Source: Variovorax brevis (GTDB lineage Bacteria > Pseudomonadota > Gammaproteobacteria > Burkholderiales > Burkholderiaceae_C). From it: a stretch of DNA of 64,000 nucleotides. Positions 34,607 to 43,339 of this stretch are shown piece after piece (position 1 is the first letter of the stretch; the number at the start of each line of letters is the position of its first letter). Where the stretch lies: NCBI RefSeq assembly GCF_030317105.1, contig NZ_JASZYG010000017.1:1-64000 (forward strand), written 5' to 3'. Under the pieces are notes generated by a model. It made no database searches, was not told where the DNA came from, and was given only the letters and a program-made list of their open reading frames with translations. Made by a program: the position numbers and the translations under genes.

Positions 34607-35188
34607 ATGAGCCAGAATGTACGCGTCGTTTGCTACTTTGACCATACTTCCTTTGCCGCCATGGGTACCCTTGAGCTGCTGCGCAGTCGCACGGCCGATC
34701 TGGTCGCAGAAAGTCTGCGCAGCGATGCGGCCGTCATCTCGCGCCTGACGGACTTGATTCAGGAGGCGGTGCGACTCGGGCATTCGCACCGCTCGATCCA
34801 CGAGGCAATTCACGCCGGAGGGTTGGCCACCACGTGGACCAACTACCGGATCTCTCTGGGCCGGGCGCGCGCACGGAAAGCGGTGCCGACTGCCCAGCCG
34901 AACCCCGTCGACGCCGCAGCCGAGCGGCCTGTCGTCCGCCCGATGACGGGCAGTGCGGATCGAAAAGAAGCGATGCATCCGGAAAACTCGGCTGCGCGAG
35001 AGGGCGACGTTTCGAACGCGCAAACCTTCGTAACAGCGCCTACGTCTTCCACGACCGAAGTCCTCGAGGCGCTGCAGCGCGCCCGCCGCACCGCCGCCGC
35101 GAAGGACTACGGCCGCATAGCGCGCGAACAACTTCGCCAGCGAACCCGTCAGCCCCTGCCCGACACACCCACCAAGGATTCATCATGA
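34607..35188 (+). CDS. stbA: StbA-like DNA-binding stability protein
   Basis: A 193-residue protein, first of a three-gene plus-strand operon next to oriT, as stbA in R388. The N-terminal half (LRSDAAVISRLTDLIQEAVR, SHRSIHEAIHAGGLATTWTN) looks like an HTH DNA-binding domain. The C-terminal half is low-complexity and basic. I used the ATG at 34607; an internal ATG at 34661 (MGTLELL) is equally plausible, as neither has a good ribosome site. It overlaps stbB by 4 bp. R388 StbA is needed for stable inheritance. The assignment rests mainly on position and operon structure. Confidence 0.65.
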   Translation: MSQNVRVVCYFDHTSFAAMGTLELLRSRTADLVAESLRSDAAVISRLTDLIQEAVRLGHSHRSIHEAIHAGGLATTWTNYRISLGRARARKAVPTAQPNPVDAAAERPVVRPMTGSADRKEAMHPENSAAREGDVSNAQTFVTAPTSSTTEVLEALQRARRTAAAKDYGRIAREQLRQRTRQPLPDTPTKDSS

Positions 35189-35991
35189 AGATCTGCGTCC
35201 TGAACCTCTCCGGCAATGTCGGCAAGAGCACCCTGGCGGTTCACCTGCTGGCGGCCTGCACGACAGCCGCGCGCATCGTGAGCGTGGAATCCATCAATTC
35301 CAGTGCGGCCTCACAGGTCCAGGGCTTGGACGTGGAGGAACTGAGCGCGAGCTGCTTCAAGGAGATCTTTCGCGAGATCATGATGGGCGAGGAGGTCATC
35401 GTGGATGTGGGCGCCTCGAACGTGGCCGCCTTCATGAGCGAGATGAAGCGTTTCAGGAGCGCGGTCGGGGAGTTCGACCTGGTGCTGGTGCCCACCGTGC
35501 CGGCCGACAAGCAGCAGCGCGACACCATCGCAACCGTCGACTGGCTGCATTCGCTCGGCTTGGACGAGCACAAGGTGCGGGTCGTCTTCAACCAGTACGC
35601 CACCGATGCGTCGGAGCCGATGGAGGTCGTCTTCGCGCAGGTGGTCGGCTACGGCAGGACGGATGGCCGGGGCAAGGCCGTTTTTGAGCCCTATGCGGTG
35701 GTCGATCGGAACGAAGCCTACGAGATGGCCGAGGAATGCGGCCGCACGGTGCGCGAGCTGGCGGAAGACACGACCGACTGGAAGGCAGCGCGCTTGGAGG
35801 CCAAGTGCGCCGGCGACATGGAAGCGCTGGAGCGCGCCATGGCCGGCCAGATGGCGCACGACTTGGCGGTGACCGCCCAGCAGAACCTCGCGCGCGTGCA
35901 TGCGCTGCTGTTGCCGCAGCGCGCAGCGTGCCCGGACGCGCGCGACAGCGCGAGGGCATCCGAAGCGATTGCGGCCAGGAAGCGTGCATGA
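35185..35991 (+). CDS. stbB: StbB-like ParA-family ATPase
   Basis: A 268-residue ATPase with a deviant Walker motif NLSGNVGKSTLAVHL at the N-terminus and the switch/Walker B-like VIVDVGASNVAAF and FDLVLVPTVPADKQ. It belongs to the ParA/MinD superfamily. In R388 StbB is required for conjugation and acts together with StbA in plasmid positioning. The gene overlaps both neighbours by 4 bp (ATGA), so stbABC is one translationally coupled operon. Confidence 0.78.
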   Translation: MKICVLNLSGNVGKSTLAVHLLAACTTAARIVSVESINSSAASQVQGLDVEELSASCFKEIFREIMMGEEVIVDVGASNVAAFMSEMKRFRSAVGEFDLVLVPTVPADKQQRDTIATVDWLHSLGLDEHKVRVVFNQYATDASEPMEVVFAQVVGYGRTDGRGKAVFEPYAVVDRNEAYEMAEECGRTVRELAEDTTDWKAARLEAKCAGDMEALERAMAGQMAHDLAVTAQQNLARVHALLLPQRAACPDARDSARASEAIAARKRA

Positions 35992-36470
35992 ATGCGGTGA
36001 GCGCCCAGCACGCGGCGCTACGCATCCTGCTGGAAGATGTCGATCCGCTGGTCCAGCGCGCCGAGGAAGCGGCGCAGACGCTGACGAAGGTGCGCGAGGA
36101 ACTTGACAGCGACCTGGAGGCGCTGGGCCGCTTGGTGCAGCAGTCGCTCGATGCCCAGCCGGCCATGCTGGAAGCGGGCCGCAAGCTGAGCGCGTCGGCA
36201 GCGCGGATCGAGACGGCGATGCAGGGCGGCGCCCTGCCACCGCAGGCGAACAAGGCGGCCAGGGGCGTGGCGGGACGCAGGCCCGCGAGCCTTTGGAGCG
36301 CCTGCGCGATCAGCGCTGCGGTGACGGCGGCGCTGGTAACGGGCGTTGTCTGGATTGGCATGCGGGATGTGCTGGAGCAGGCCCGCGTCGGGCGCGCGCT
36401 GATGTCGGCATGGCCCGCGCTGGATGCCGCGACGCGAACCAAGGTGCACGAACTGCTCGGCAAGTCGTGA
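35988..36470 (+). CDS. stbC: StbC-like small membrane protein
   Basis: A 160-residue protein with an N-terminal coiled-coil (VQRAEEAAQTLTKVREELDS) and one central membrane helix (ACAISAAVTAALVTGVVWIG, ~105-125), then a short helical tail. Its position as third gene of the stb operon suggests StbC; the R388 function is unknown. The start overlaps stbB by 4 bp. No ribosome site is apparent, consistent with translational coupling. Confidence 0.65.
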   Translation: MNAVSAQHAALRILLEDVDPLVQRAEEAAQTLTKVREELDSDLEALGRLVQQSLDAQPAMLEAGRKLSASAARIETAMQGGALPPQANKAARGVAGRRPASLWSACAISAAVTAALVTGVVWIGMRDVLEQARVGRALMSAWPALDAATRTKVHELLGKS

Positions 36471-36519
36471 TCGGCAATTCCTGACCGTGCCGGCTCGCGC
36501 CGTCTGCGGGCGCAGGGCG

Positions 36520-36650
36520 TTGGGCAGCCAGCGCGATCCTCCCACGCCATGTCGAGGCCAAGGTCCTGCGCAATGGCGTCGCTCTGGCCATGGGTGCGCT
36601 CGTCGACGGATACGGCATTGATGCTGTGGGCCGTGCAGCCGGTCCGCCGG
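36520..36650 (-). pseudogene. parB C-terminal fragment
   Basis: The minus-strand frame reads CTAHSINAVSVDERTHGQSD and then AIAQDLGLDMA. The intact ParB-domain protein at 38841 has CTARSIDAVAGRERSRDQSD followed by AIAEALGVDMA, so the two are clearly homologous. The fragment stops within ~45 codons and lacks the rest of the gene. It lies directly beside structured repeat X, just as the intact gene lies behind repeat Y. Confidence 0.7.
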
Positions 36651-36653
36651 CAC

Positions 36654-36911
36654 CGCGGGCGCACCGTCGCCGACAAGGTGAAGGACTCAGGCCGACGGCA
36701 CCCCGGACCAGCACGCACGGTCGCTATTCGAGAACCGCCGCGCGGCGAGCGCCCTCACCTTCCGCAGGCAGGCCTGGTCGATGGGTGTCCAAGGCCGAAG
36801 GCCTGCGTCAGGGATCCGGAAGGCGGCCGCAGGCCGTCCCCGCAGGGGATGAGCGCGGATGCGCGAACCTGCAGGAGCCCGGCCCCGGCGCAGCCGGGGA
36901 GACGCCCAGAG
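36654..36911. repeat. structured repeat family 2, copy X
   Basis: About 260 bp homologous to 41345-41600. On the + strand it is a chain of short hairpins with C(GNA)G loops: AGGCC-GAA-GGCCT, CGGCC-GCA-GGCCG, TCCCC-GCA-GGGGA and CCCCGGC-GCA-GCCGGGG. Several stems differ from copy Y by compensating base changes. No gene follows it on either strand except the parB fragment. Confidence 0.7.
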
Positions 36912-37494
36912 GACAGTGCCTCACACGCCGATACTCCGTTTGCGGTGCGTCGCAATGGCGTTGCCTTGGCTGTGGGAACGATGGCGTCCATCGCCACTTT
37001 CGTCGACGCCGCCTGTCCCTACGAAAGTGGCAATGGAAATCATTGCACGTGCCAGATGCGCCGAGGCGCCGAGGGACAGGACGCCGACAGTGGCCTGCGG
37101 GTGCGCAGCGGCTGTGCTGCCGCTGCTGACGGCGGCGCAGGATCGATTCAGGCCCGGATCACCACCATGGCTGCGCGCACCTGTGCGCCGACGCTGGCGA
37201 ACCTTTCCTCAGGCATGGCTCGTACGCGCGCAGGACCGCCAGATACGCGGGGCACCCCGCGAGTGGTCCGACGGAAGCGACGCGCACGAAAAAACGCGAA
37301 CGGAAGGCGACACGCACCGGAGAGGACACGCGCCAGGACGGCAGGCCTGGCGGTGCACGCCGGCGCATGCACCGGCGCTGATCAATGATGGGGAGTGCCC
37401 ACGCCCGAGCGGGATCTGCAGGCGAATCGCTGCGGGGCAAAGGAATGAGCAGAGGCCGCCGGTCGGCGGCGACCTCTCGATGCCCGGTGCGGGC
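36912..37494. other. gene-free segment with an 11-bp inverted repeat
   Basis: No convincing gene. GCCACTTTCGT (36993-37003) and ACGAAAGTGGC (37021-37031) form a perfect stem with a 17-nt loop. A GC-rich hairpin near 37447-37466 follows the end of the DUF2958 gene and may serve as a weak terminator. Confidence 0.5.
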
Positions 37495-37884
37495 TCAGGT
37501 CACGATGTGCCCGGCACGTCGCGCATCGCGCGCGTACTCGCTCAGGGACTTTGCTGAATGGAAGCCACGATCCTGTCGCACGGACTGTTCACCGCCAACG
37601 CGCAGTTCTTCCAGTTCGTCGAGGTTGATGAAGCCCATCTCCGGGAAGCCCAGGTCCGCGAGGCCGAAGGCAATCCCCGGTGTGCGTGGATCGATAGAAG
37701 AAAGCAGCCACGTCGCGCGCATGCCGGGCACGTAGAGCTTCACGATCGGAGGAGGATCGTAGAGTTCGCCGCGCTCCTCGTGCAGCCGCGCCATCAGGCC
37801 ATTGGCCCGCAGCAGGTCGAACTGCTCGTCGGTCAGGAAGGAGAACTCGGACGAACTCAGGAAAGCGATGGAAGTGGTAGCCAT
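37495..37884 (-). CDS. DUF2958-family protein, copy 1
   Basis: A 129-residue soluble protein. It has the DUF2958 core: FLTDEQFDLLRANGLMA, PPIVKLYVPGMRATWLLSSI, GIAFGLADLGFPEMGFINLD, and a C-terminal YARDARRAG. The family is common on conjugative elements beside antirestriction genes; its activity is unknown. The ATG at 37884 has GGAGCTT upstream and is preceded by structured leader A. A paralogue lies at 47136. Confidence 0.82.
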   Translation of the reverse strand: MATTSIAFLSSSEFSFLTDEQFDLLRANGLMARLHEERGELYDPPPIVKLYVPGMRATWLLSSIDPRTPGIAFGLADLGFPEMGFINLDELEELRVGGEQSVRQDRGFHSAKSLSEYARDARRAGHIVT

Positions 37885-37906
37885 GTGAAGCTCCTGGACG
37901 GTTGAG

Positions 37907-38048
37907 GGCGGGATTGCCCGGGACCGTGTCGGGTCACGCGGCAGCGCAGCGGTCAAGGCTCGAAGACGGCCGCAGGCCGCAAGCACGCTGCGCGTGCGCA
38001 GGACTTGACGGCGAGAACCGCGTGGCACGATGAAGGTCACAGCAAGCC
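37907..38048. repeat. structured leader family 1, copy A
   Basis: A ~140-bp element 5' of the minus-strand DUF2958 gene. Nested stems: CACGCGG (37935-37941)/CCGCGTG (38018-38024) and GTCAAG (37952-37957)/CTTGAC (38004-38009), enclosing mini-hairpins such as GGCC-GCA-GGCC. The same architecture recurs in copies B, C and D. Confidence 0.7.
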
Positions 38049-38185
38049 AGCCCACCCCTACCCAACCAACCCGCACCAAGCCAGCACGATGCGAAGCGAG
38101 ACGGCGAGAAGCCCGCCCGAGGCGGCCGTCAGGACGCGAGGCGGACGAAGGCCGTGGCACGCGCGCCAAATCCACCGCCAGGGGG

Positions 38186-38710
38186 TCACGCTGGCCGCGC
38201 TGGGTCAGGTTGGCGATGTCGTGCGGTGACCGCCCGGCGCGTCGATCCGTCGCGTCCGTCGCGCGCGAAGCGAAGCACGGGGCGATGGGCCGCAAGGAGG
38301 CTGCCCTTGGCCCGGCGCGGGGACGGACTGCCGCCCTGCAGGTGAAGGCGCCACTTGATGGAGCAGGACTTCAAGCCGAACGCGAGCGACGGCAGGGTTT
38401 CGTTGGCCAGGCAGTTGCCTTGCAGGTCGTCGTAGGGCGTGCCGGGCTGCGTGCGCTTGCGGCACAGTTCGACGCTTGGCCAGCCCCACGCGCACAGCAC
38501 GCGCTCGATGCGCGTGAGGTGCGCCAGGGTCGGCGGCTTTTCCCCGCCGGTATCGGCGAAGGTGATGGCGTCGGGCCGCATGCCGGCGAGGCGCAGGGCG
38601 ACGAGCATGGCCGTGGAGTCGACGCCGGCACCGAAGCACACGACGAGAAGGCGGTTCGTCAGGGCGGCGCGCAGCGCGGCGCGCTGACCGGGGGTCAGCA
38701 GGAGGGTCAT
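38186..38710 (-). CDS. PAPS-reductase/PP-loop family protein, apparently truncated
   Basis: A 174-residue frame. The N-terminal ~125 residues match PAPS-reductase-like adenine-nucleotide alpha hydrolases: the PP-loop VVCFGAGVDSTAMLVAL, AITFADTGGEKPPT, and GLKSCSIKWRLHLQ. The expected C-terminal half is missing and replaced by low-complexity basic sequence, so it is probably broken. The start is the ATG at 38710. A ParB-domain protein is encoded just upstream on the same strand, recalling IbrA/IbrB-type pairs. Confidence 0.6.
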   Translation of the reverse strand: MTLLLTPGQRAALRAALTNRLLVVCFGAGVDSTAMLVALRLAGMRPDAITFADTGGEKPPTLAHLTRIERVLCAWGWPSVELCRKRTQPGTPYDDLQGNCLANETLPSLAFGLKSCSIKWRLHLQGGSPSPRRAKGSLLAAHRPVLRFARDGRDGSTRRAVTARHRQPDPARPA

Positions 38711-38840
38711 GGTGATCTCCGTGGAAAGGAAGGAGGGAAGGAAGAGAAGGAAGACGGGGGCGTGCAAGGGCTGAGGCCGATGCGGGAGGGAAGGCGGCGA
38801 TCGCTGCACTTCCCTCCCCGGCCCTCAAGCCCGCCAGCGA

Positions 38841-41114
38841 TCAGTCCTCGCTGCCTTGCCGCGCAGGCCCGTCCATGCCCTCCTGCCCAGCGCCCGGCCC
38901 TTCGTCCTCGTTGTGGTCTTCGTTGTCGTCCTCGTCCTCGGGGCCGGCCTCGTCGGCCTCGGCGCCCGGCGTCGCGGTCGCGTGGGGTCGCAGCGGCGCG
39001 GGCAACCAACGCAAGCCTTGGAGTTTGCTCGCGCAGTACGCGATGGCTTCCGGCTTCTTCATGCCGCCCACGGCCTTTGTGGAATCGATACCGGTCGCTT
39101 CCTGTACGGCTTCCAGCGCCTTGGCCTTGCTCACGCTGGCGAGGTAGTTCGCGGCACTCGGTGTCCACCAATCGGCCATGTCGACGCCGAGGGCCTCGGC
39201 GATCGCATCGCTCTGGTCGCGCGAGCGTTCTCGCCCAGCCACCGCGTCGATGCTGCGCGCGGTGCAGTAGGCCAGCAGATCAAGCAGCGTCTCGCGGTCC
39301 TGGGCAAGCAGCCAGCTGAACATCGCCTCCGGATTGCCCGGCAGCGGGTCGCCCCACTGCGTCTCAGCCTGCCCGAGAAGGGCGCCCGCAGGAGAGCTCT
39401 CGTAGCCGGTGGCGTTCTGCGCGAGGCTGTAGTCGCTGGTCGGGTGCACATGCACCTTCACCACATCGTTGCCACGGCTGTACTGGCCGAAGACGGTCTC
39501 GGCCATCCGGTGAACGAGCGTGACAAGCGCAACATGCGGGTTCTGCGTCAATGCGGCCTGAAGGGCGGCCGTGCGATGCGCGGTCAGGTCGCGCATGAGC
39601 TTCTCGCTGAACTCGGGTCGCTTCTTCGTGTCCTGCGCTCCCTCGCCATCGCCGTCTTCGCCATCCACTCCAGCAACGCCGCTCGCGGAAGAACCGCCAG
39701 TGACCTTGCCCGCACCACCGCCTGCACTGGTCCCTGCGCCCTTCCCCGCCTTCCTGTCCTCTGGCCGGATCAATCCACGATGGACGGTCACCTGACCGGC
39801 ATGATCGAGCCGCAGCAATGCGCCCGTGCGCGCCATCTGTTCGGGCGTCCACACCCACAAAGCCGCGCGGACGGTGTCGAGCTTGTCGTCCAGTTCATCC
39901 AGGGCAGCGGACAGGCGCTGTTCCTGGGCCTCGTACGCATCGCAGTCGCGATCGCCTTGCTCCTCGTTCATGTCATAGGCCTCGGCCAGACGGGCACCTT
40001 CTGCTTGCATGATGTCGATGGCTTGTGCCTCCTCAGGTGTCGGCTCGCGCTCGGCCTGTGCCTCACGGCCGTAGCTGCGCAGCGCGAGGTTGTCGCCTTC
40101 GGTGAGGCAGTCCACCCATCCCCACCCTTCGGCGCGAACTTCCTCGGCCAGACTGCGCATCTTCTCCATCGCGAGGGTCTGCAAGAGGACCGGATCATCC
40201 AGGTAGACACTCGACGGATCGTCCCCATCGGCAAAGAGATCGCGGCGCACCGCCCCGCCACGCGCCTCATAGACGTCGATACCTACGAAACGTGCGAGAC
40301 GGCTGTCACCCCCGCAGGACTGTTCGGTGAGCATGCGCCGGATCGTCCATGCATCGCGGTCATAGCCCGGAAGGCCATCCCAGACAGCCTCCTGCGCCGC
40401 GTGGTCCTCGGTCAGCGCCAATGCCTGCAACTGATCCGGCTCGATCTCGTCGGCGCGGTACATCGCGAGGAAGCGAGGGGCCAACCGGGCGAGTTTCAGG
40501 CGGCGATCGACCGTCAGCACGCTCACGCCGAAGCGGCCCGCGACCTGCGCTACGCTGAGACCGTCGTCCACGAACTTGCGGAAGGCCTCCATCTCGTCGG
40601 CGGGATGCATGGCCTCGCGGCCGGAGTTTTCGGCGAGCGACACCTCGGCGGCGCGGGCATCCTCGTAGAGCTTGCATTCCACGGGTTGTGATGCGCTCCA
40701 CTTGCCATCGGCCACGAGCTTGCGCATGGCACGCAGGCGCCGCCCACCGGCCACCACGGCGAAACACCCGTCTGCCTGCCCAATCACCGCGAGGCGCTGC
40801 AGCAATCCCTGCGACTCGATGAGCGCGGCGAGTTCGGCGATGCCGTCCTCGTTGAACACCCGCCGCACGTTGGCATGGCTGAGCACGAGTTGGTCCAGCG
40901 GCACCAGCATGTCGCGGGCGGCGGGCTCGGTCACTGCAACGTCGGCGCTGGTGCTTGCAGGAGCCTTGGGAGCCTTCTTCCCTGTCGGCTTCGTGGCGTT
41001 GTTGAGCTTCGCAGCCTTGGGCATCTTCGGGGCCCTGGCTCCGTTGAGCTTGCGCGGCGTCGTGCCTGTGGCAGCGACCTGGGCAGCAGCAGTGGCATTG
41101 GCAACAGCAGTCAT
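38841..41114 (-). CDS. large ParB/Spo0J-domain protein
   Basis: A 757-residue protein, much longer than classical ParB (~300). A basic Ala/Lys-rich N-terminus precedes the ParB nuclease-like/CTPase fold (PLDQLVLSHANVRRV, FAVVAGGRRLRAMRKL, SLAENSGREAMHPADEMEAF) and an HTH (SVAQVAGRFGVSVLTVDRRL). A long helical C-terminal region and an acidic tail (DEAGPEDEDDNEDHNEDEG) follow. No ParA partner is adjacent, and StbB serves a separate operon. Such plasmid ParB-like proteins may act in defence or nucleic-acid binding rather than partition. AAAGGAA precedes the ATG. Confidence 0.8.
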   Translation of the reverse strand: MTAVANATAAAQVAATGTTPRKLNGARAPKMPKAAKLNNATKPTGKKAPKAPASTSADVAVTEPAARDMLVPLDQLVLSHANVRRVFNEDGIAELAALIESQGLLQRLAVIGQADGCFAVVAGGRRLRAMRKLVADGKWSASQPVECKLYEDARAAEVSLAENSGREAMHPADEMEAFRKFVDDGLSVAQVAGRFGVSVLTVDRRLKLARLAPRFLAMYRADEIEPDQLQALALTEDHAAQEAVWDGLPGYDRDAWTIRRMLTEQSCGGDSRLARFVGIDVYEARGGAVRRDLFADGDDPSSVYLDDPVLLQTLAMEKMRSLAEEVRAEGWGWVDCLTEGDNLALRSYGREAQAEREPTPEEAQAIDIMQAEGARLAEAYDMNEEQGDRDCDAYEAQEQRLSAALDELDDKLDTVRAALWVWTPEQMARTGALLRLDHAGQVTVHRGLIRPEDRKAGKGAGTSAGGGAGKVTGGSSASGVAGVDGEDGDGEGAQDTKKRPEFSEKLMRDLTAHRTAALQAALTQNPHVALVTLVHRMAETVFGQYSRGNDVVKVHVHPTSDYSLAQNATGYESSPAGALLGQAETQWGDPLPGNPEAMFSWLLAQDRETLLDLLAYCTARSIDAVAGRERSRDQSDAIAEALGVDMADWWTPSAANYLASVSKAKALEAVQEATGIDSTKAVGGMKKPEAIAYCASKLQGLRWLPAPLRPHATATPGAEADEAGPEDEDDNEDHNEDEGPGAGQEGMDGPARQGSED

Positions 41115-41344
41115 TTCGGATTCCTTTGCAGTTGAAATTGAAGGAGATGCCGGGCTTCTAGATCTCGAGCCCTTCAATGAAGGGTTGGGGTTCGCATCGG
41201 CCTCCTGCCCGCAGCTGGCCGCCGTTCTCCTGAGTCTTTCGCCCGGTGGACGGGCAGCGACGGCGGGGACCGGGGAGCAAGGGGGGAAGGTTTGTAAAGC
41301 GCAGCTTTATGAATACCCCCTTGCAGGCGAAGCCGGTCCCCGGG

Positions 41345-41600
41345 CGCCGCGGGCGCAGAGTCACCGGACAAGGCGAAAGACACAGGAGAACGGCAGCACC
41401 GCACGAGGCCGACGCGCACCCCGACCGCCGCGCGGCGAGCGCCTCCACCTGCCGCAGGCAGGTCTGGCCAGGGGAGGTTCAAGGGACGAAGTCCCGCGCG
41501 CCAGGGATGCGCAAGGCTGGCGCAGCCAGTCCCCGAAGGGGATGAGCGCGAAGGCGCGAACCTGGAGCAGCCCGACAGCGGCGAAGCCGGTGGGGCGCCC
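41345..41600. repeat. structured repeat family 2, copy Y (parB leader)
   Basis: Homologous to 36654-36911 and located ~230 bp 5' of the minus-strand parB gene. On the + strand: GGGAC-GAA-GTCCC, CTGGC-GCA-GCCAG, TCCCC-GAA-GGGGA, CGGC-GAA-GCCG and ACCTGCC-GCA-GGCAGGT. Stems are preserved while bases change relative to copy X. The remaining 41115-41344 holds no gene. Confidence 0.72.
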
Positions 41601-41653
41601 TGCTACGTGGGAAAGTCGATCCAGGCGCCGTCCGGCGCTATAAACAGGTCGAC

Positions 41654-43246
41654 ATGGAACACCGTCCGATCATCCGCTTTCGCATTGATCGAGAGATCGC
41701 CAGGCGTGCCCAGCAGATGGCCCGGGCACGAGGCATGGAGCTGCCCGATGTCATGCGCATGATGGTCACCAGGGCGGTGCGAGACGACGACTTCCCGATC
41801 GATCTTGCCGATGACAAACCGGACCCGCAGGAGCACAAGCACCTCCACGCCTTCGAGCCGCGGTACTGGGGCCCGTTCAGGAACACGCTCGATGCAGAGC
41901 TTGCCATCGCCCTGCTTCGCCAGTCCCTTGCAAATGCAAGTGCAAGAGCGAGCACGCGATGGGACCAGGCGCGCAGCACGGGAGCGGAACAAGAAGAGAA
42001 GCAATTCGCCCTGGTGCGCGAGGAGGCGCTGCGCCTTTTGGCCGACTTTGACGTCCTGGACATGCGCGTCACCGGGGGCATCCTGGCGCGAAACGCCGAT
42101 ACGCGAGCGGTGGCGAGCGAATCGCTTTGCGCCACCGGCTTCGCGCAGGGGTCAAGAGCGCGTCGTTCGGTTGCCGGACAAGAGAGTTTCGTCGCGCGGT
42201 GTTGCATCCCCGACGTTGTGGCGTTCGCAGCATCCTCCCCGCAGCCCGCCGCCATGGTGGTGCTGGGCCAGCCTGGCGCGGGCGTATCGGTCGCAGCGGC
42301 GTTGCTGGGTCGCGAGATGCGACGCACAACAGGACCCGCGGTCACGGTCTCGAAGGAGTGGATTCGCGCGTATGGCGCCGGTCTCGGCGCAGCCAACGTG
42401 CGGCGCTGGCTGGGCCGGACGGTCGATGCCGCGCGTGAGCGGCGGCTTCACCTGATTCTTGAGGACGAGATGGATGATCCACCGCGAACGCATCGCCTGG
42501 TGACCCGGCTGCGGCAGGATGGCTATGTTGTCCAGGTCGTTGGCGTGTGCGTCCGTCCGCAAACGAGCCGTCTCTTGATGCTCGCGGCACGCGACGCCCT
42601 TTGGCGCCAACATGGATTGGAGGCGGAATTCGTCACCTCGGCCCAGCACGACAAGGCCCTCGCCGATCTGCGCGCGATGCTGGAAGAGTTCGAGAAGAAG
42701 GGCCATGTGGACGGCTTGCGAGTCATCGCGCGCGACGCCCGCCAACTCTTCGAGAACCGGATGGCCGGGGATGATTGGCTTCGGACCCCCAGGGCCGTCG
42801 CCATCCTGGACAAGGAGCAGTCACGCGCCTTGTCCGACAAAGACGCTGTGCAAGGGGCGATGTGCTGGGAAACGCTGTCTCATGCGCTCGCGCACGATCC
42901 CGCGGTGCCGCGCGAGGTGGCCAGCCAGGTGCTTGCGTGGCGAGGCGACGCGGTGCGACAGTGCGAAGCGAGCGAGGCCCGCGGTCGTTTGCTGCAATGG
43001 GCTCATGAGGGCGCTGCGTTTCGCAAGATGGATCGGTTTGCGTTCGAGGCGGCCTTTCCGCACCACGCGCGCGCAGCCGCGATGATGGGCGAGGCGGTGA
43101 TCGAGGCCGAGAAGCACGACGAGCGCGAAGCGGCACGCTTTCTGGACAGCGCCCGCGAGAACATCGCCCAGCGCATCGAACGCGGCGACATGGCGCGAAT
43201 CGCCGCCCGATTCGACGCGCCGCAGCCTTTGGCGAAGCGCCAATGA
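41654..43246 (+). CDS. RelB-like RHH domain fused to zeta-toxin-like P-loop protein
   Basis: A 530-residue protein. Residues 1-50 (IIRFRIDREIARRAQQMARA, LPDVMRMMVTRAVRDDDFPI) resemble the ribbon-helix-helix domain of RelB/DinJ antitoxins. Residues ~190-350 resemble a zeta-toxin kinase (AAMVVLGQPGAGVSVAAALL, RRLHLILEDEMDDPPRTHRL, VQVVGVCVRPQTSRLL). The Walker A lysine is replaced by valine (GQPGAGVS), so kinase activity is doubtful. It is one of the few plus-strand genes in the leading region. It may be a domesticated DNA-binding or regulatory protein. Confidence 0.68.
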   Translation: MEHRPIIRFRIDREIARRAQQMARARGMELPDVMRMMVTRAVRDDDFPIDLADDKPDPQEHKHLHAFEPRYWGPFRNTLDAELAIALLRQSLANASARASTRWDQARSTGAEQEEKQFALVREEALRLLADFDVLDMRVTGGILARNADTRAVASESLCATGFAQGSRARRSVAGQESFVARCCIPDVVAFAASSPQPAAMVVLGQPGAGVSVAAALLGREMRRTTGPAVTVSKEWIRAYGAGLGAANVRRWLGRTVDAARERRLHLILEDEMDDPPRTHRLVTRLRQDGYVVQVVGVCVRPQTSRLLMLAARDALWRQHGLEAEFVTSAQHDKALADLRAMLEEFEKKGHVDGLRVIARDARQLFENRMAGDDWLRTPRAVAILDKEQSRALSDKDAVQGAMCWETLSHALAHDPAVPREVASQVLAWRGDAVRQCEASEARGRLLQWAHEGAAFRKMDRFAFEAAFPHHARAAAMMGEAVIEAEKHDEREAARFLDSARENIAQRIERGDMARIAARFDAPQPLAKRQ

Positions 43247-43339
43247 TGATCGCAGGCGAAGGTGCATCTGCGGGCCGGAGGCGCCCGCCCACAGTGGGGG
43301 ATGTGCTTCGCAGCGACGCGAGGCCAACGGCCCTGGACC

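Noticed and set aside
37148..37440. Minus-strand frames of 74-93 residues before the DUF2958 gene
   Set aside because: Arg/Ala/Pro-rich composition, no ribosome site and no family; they look like non-coding GC-rich sequence.
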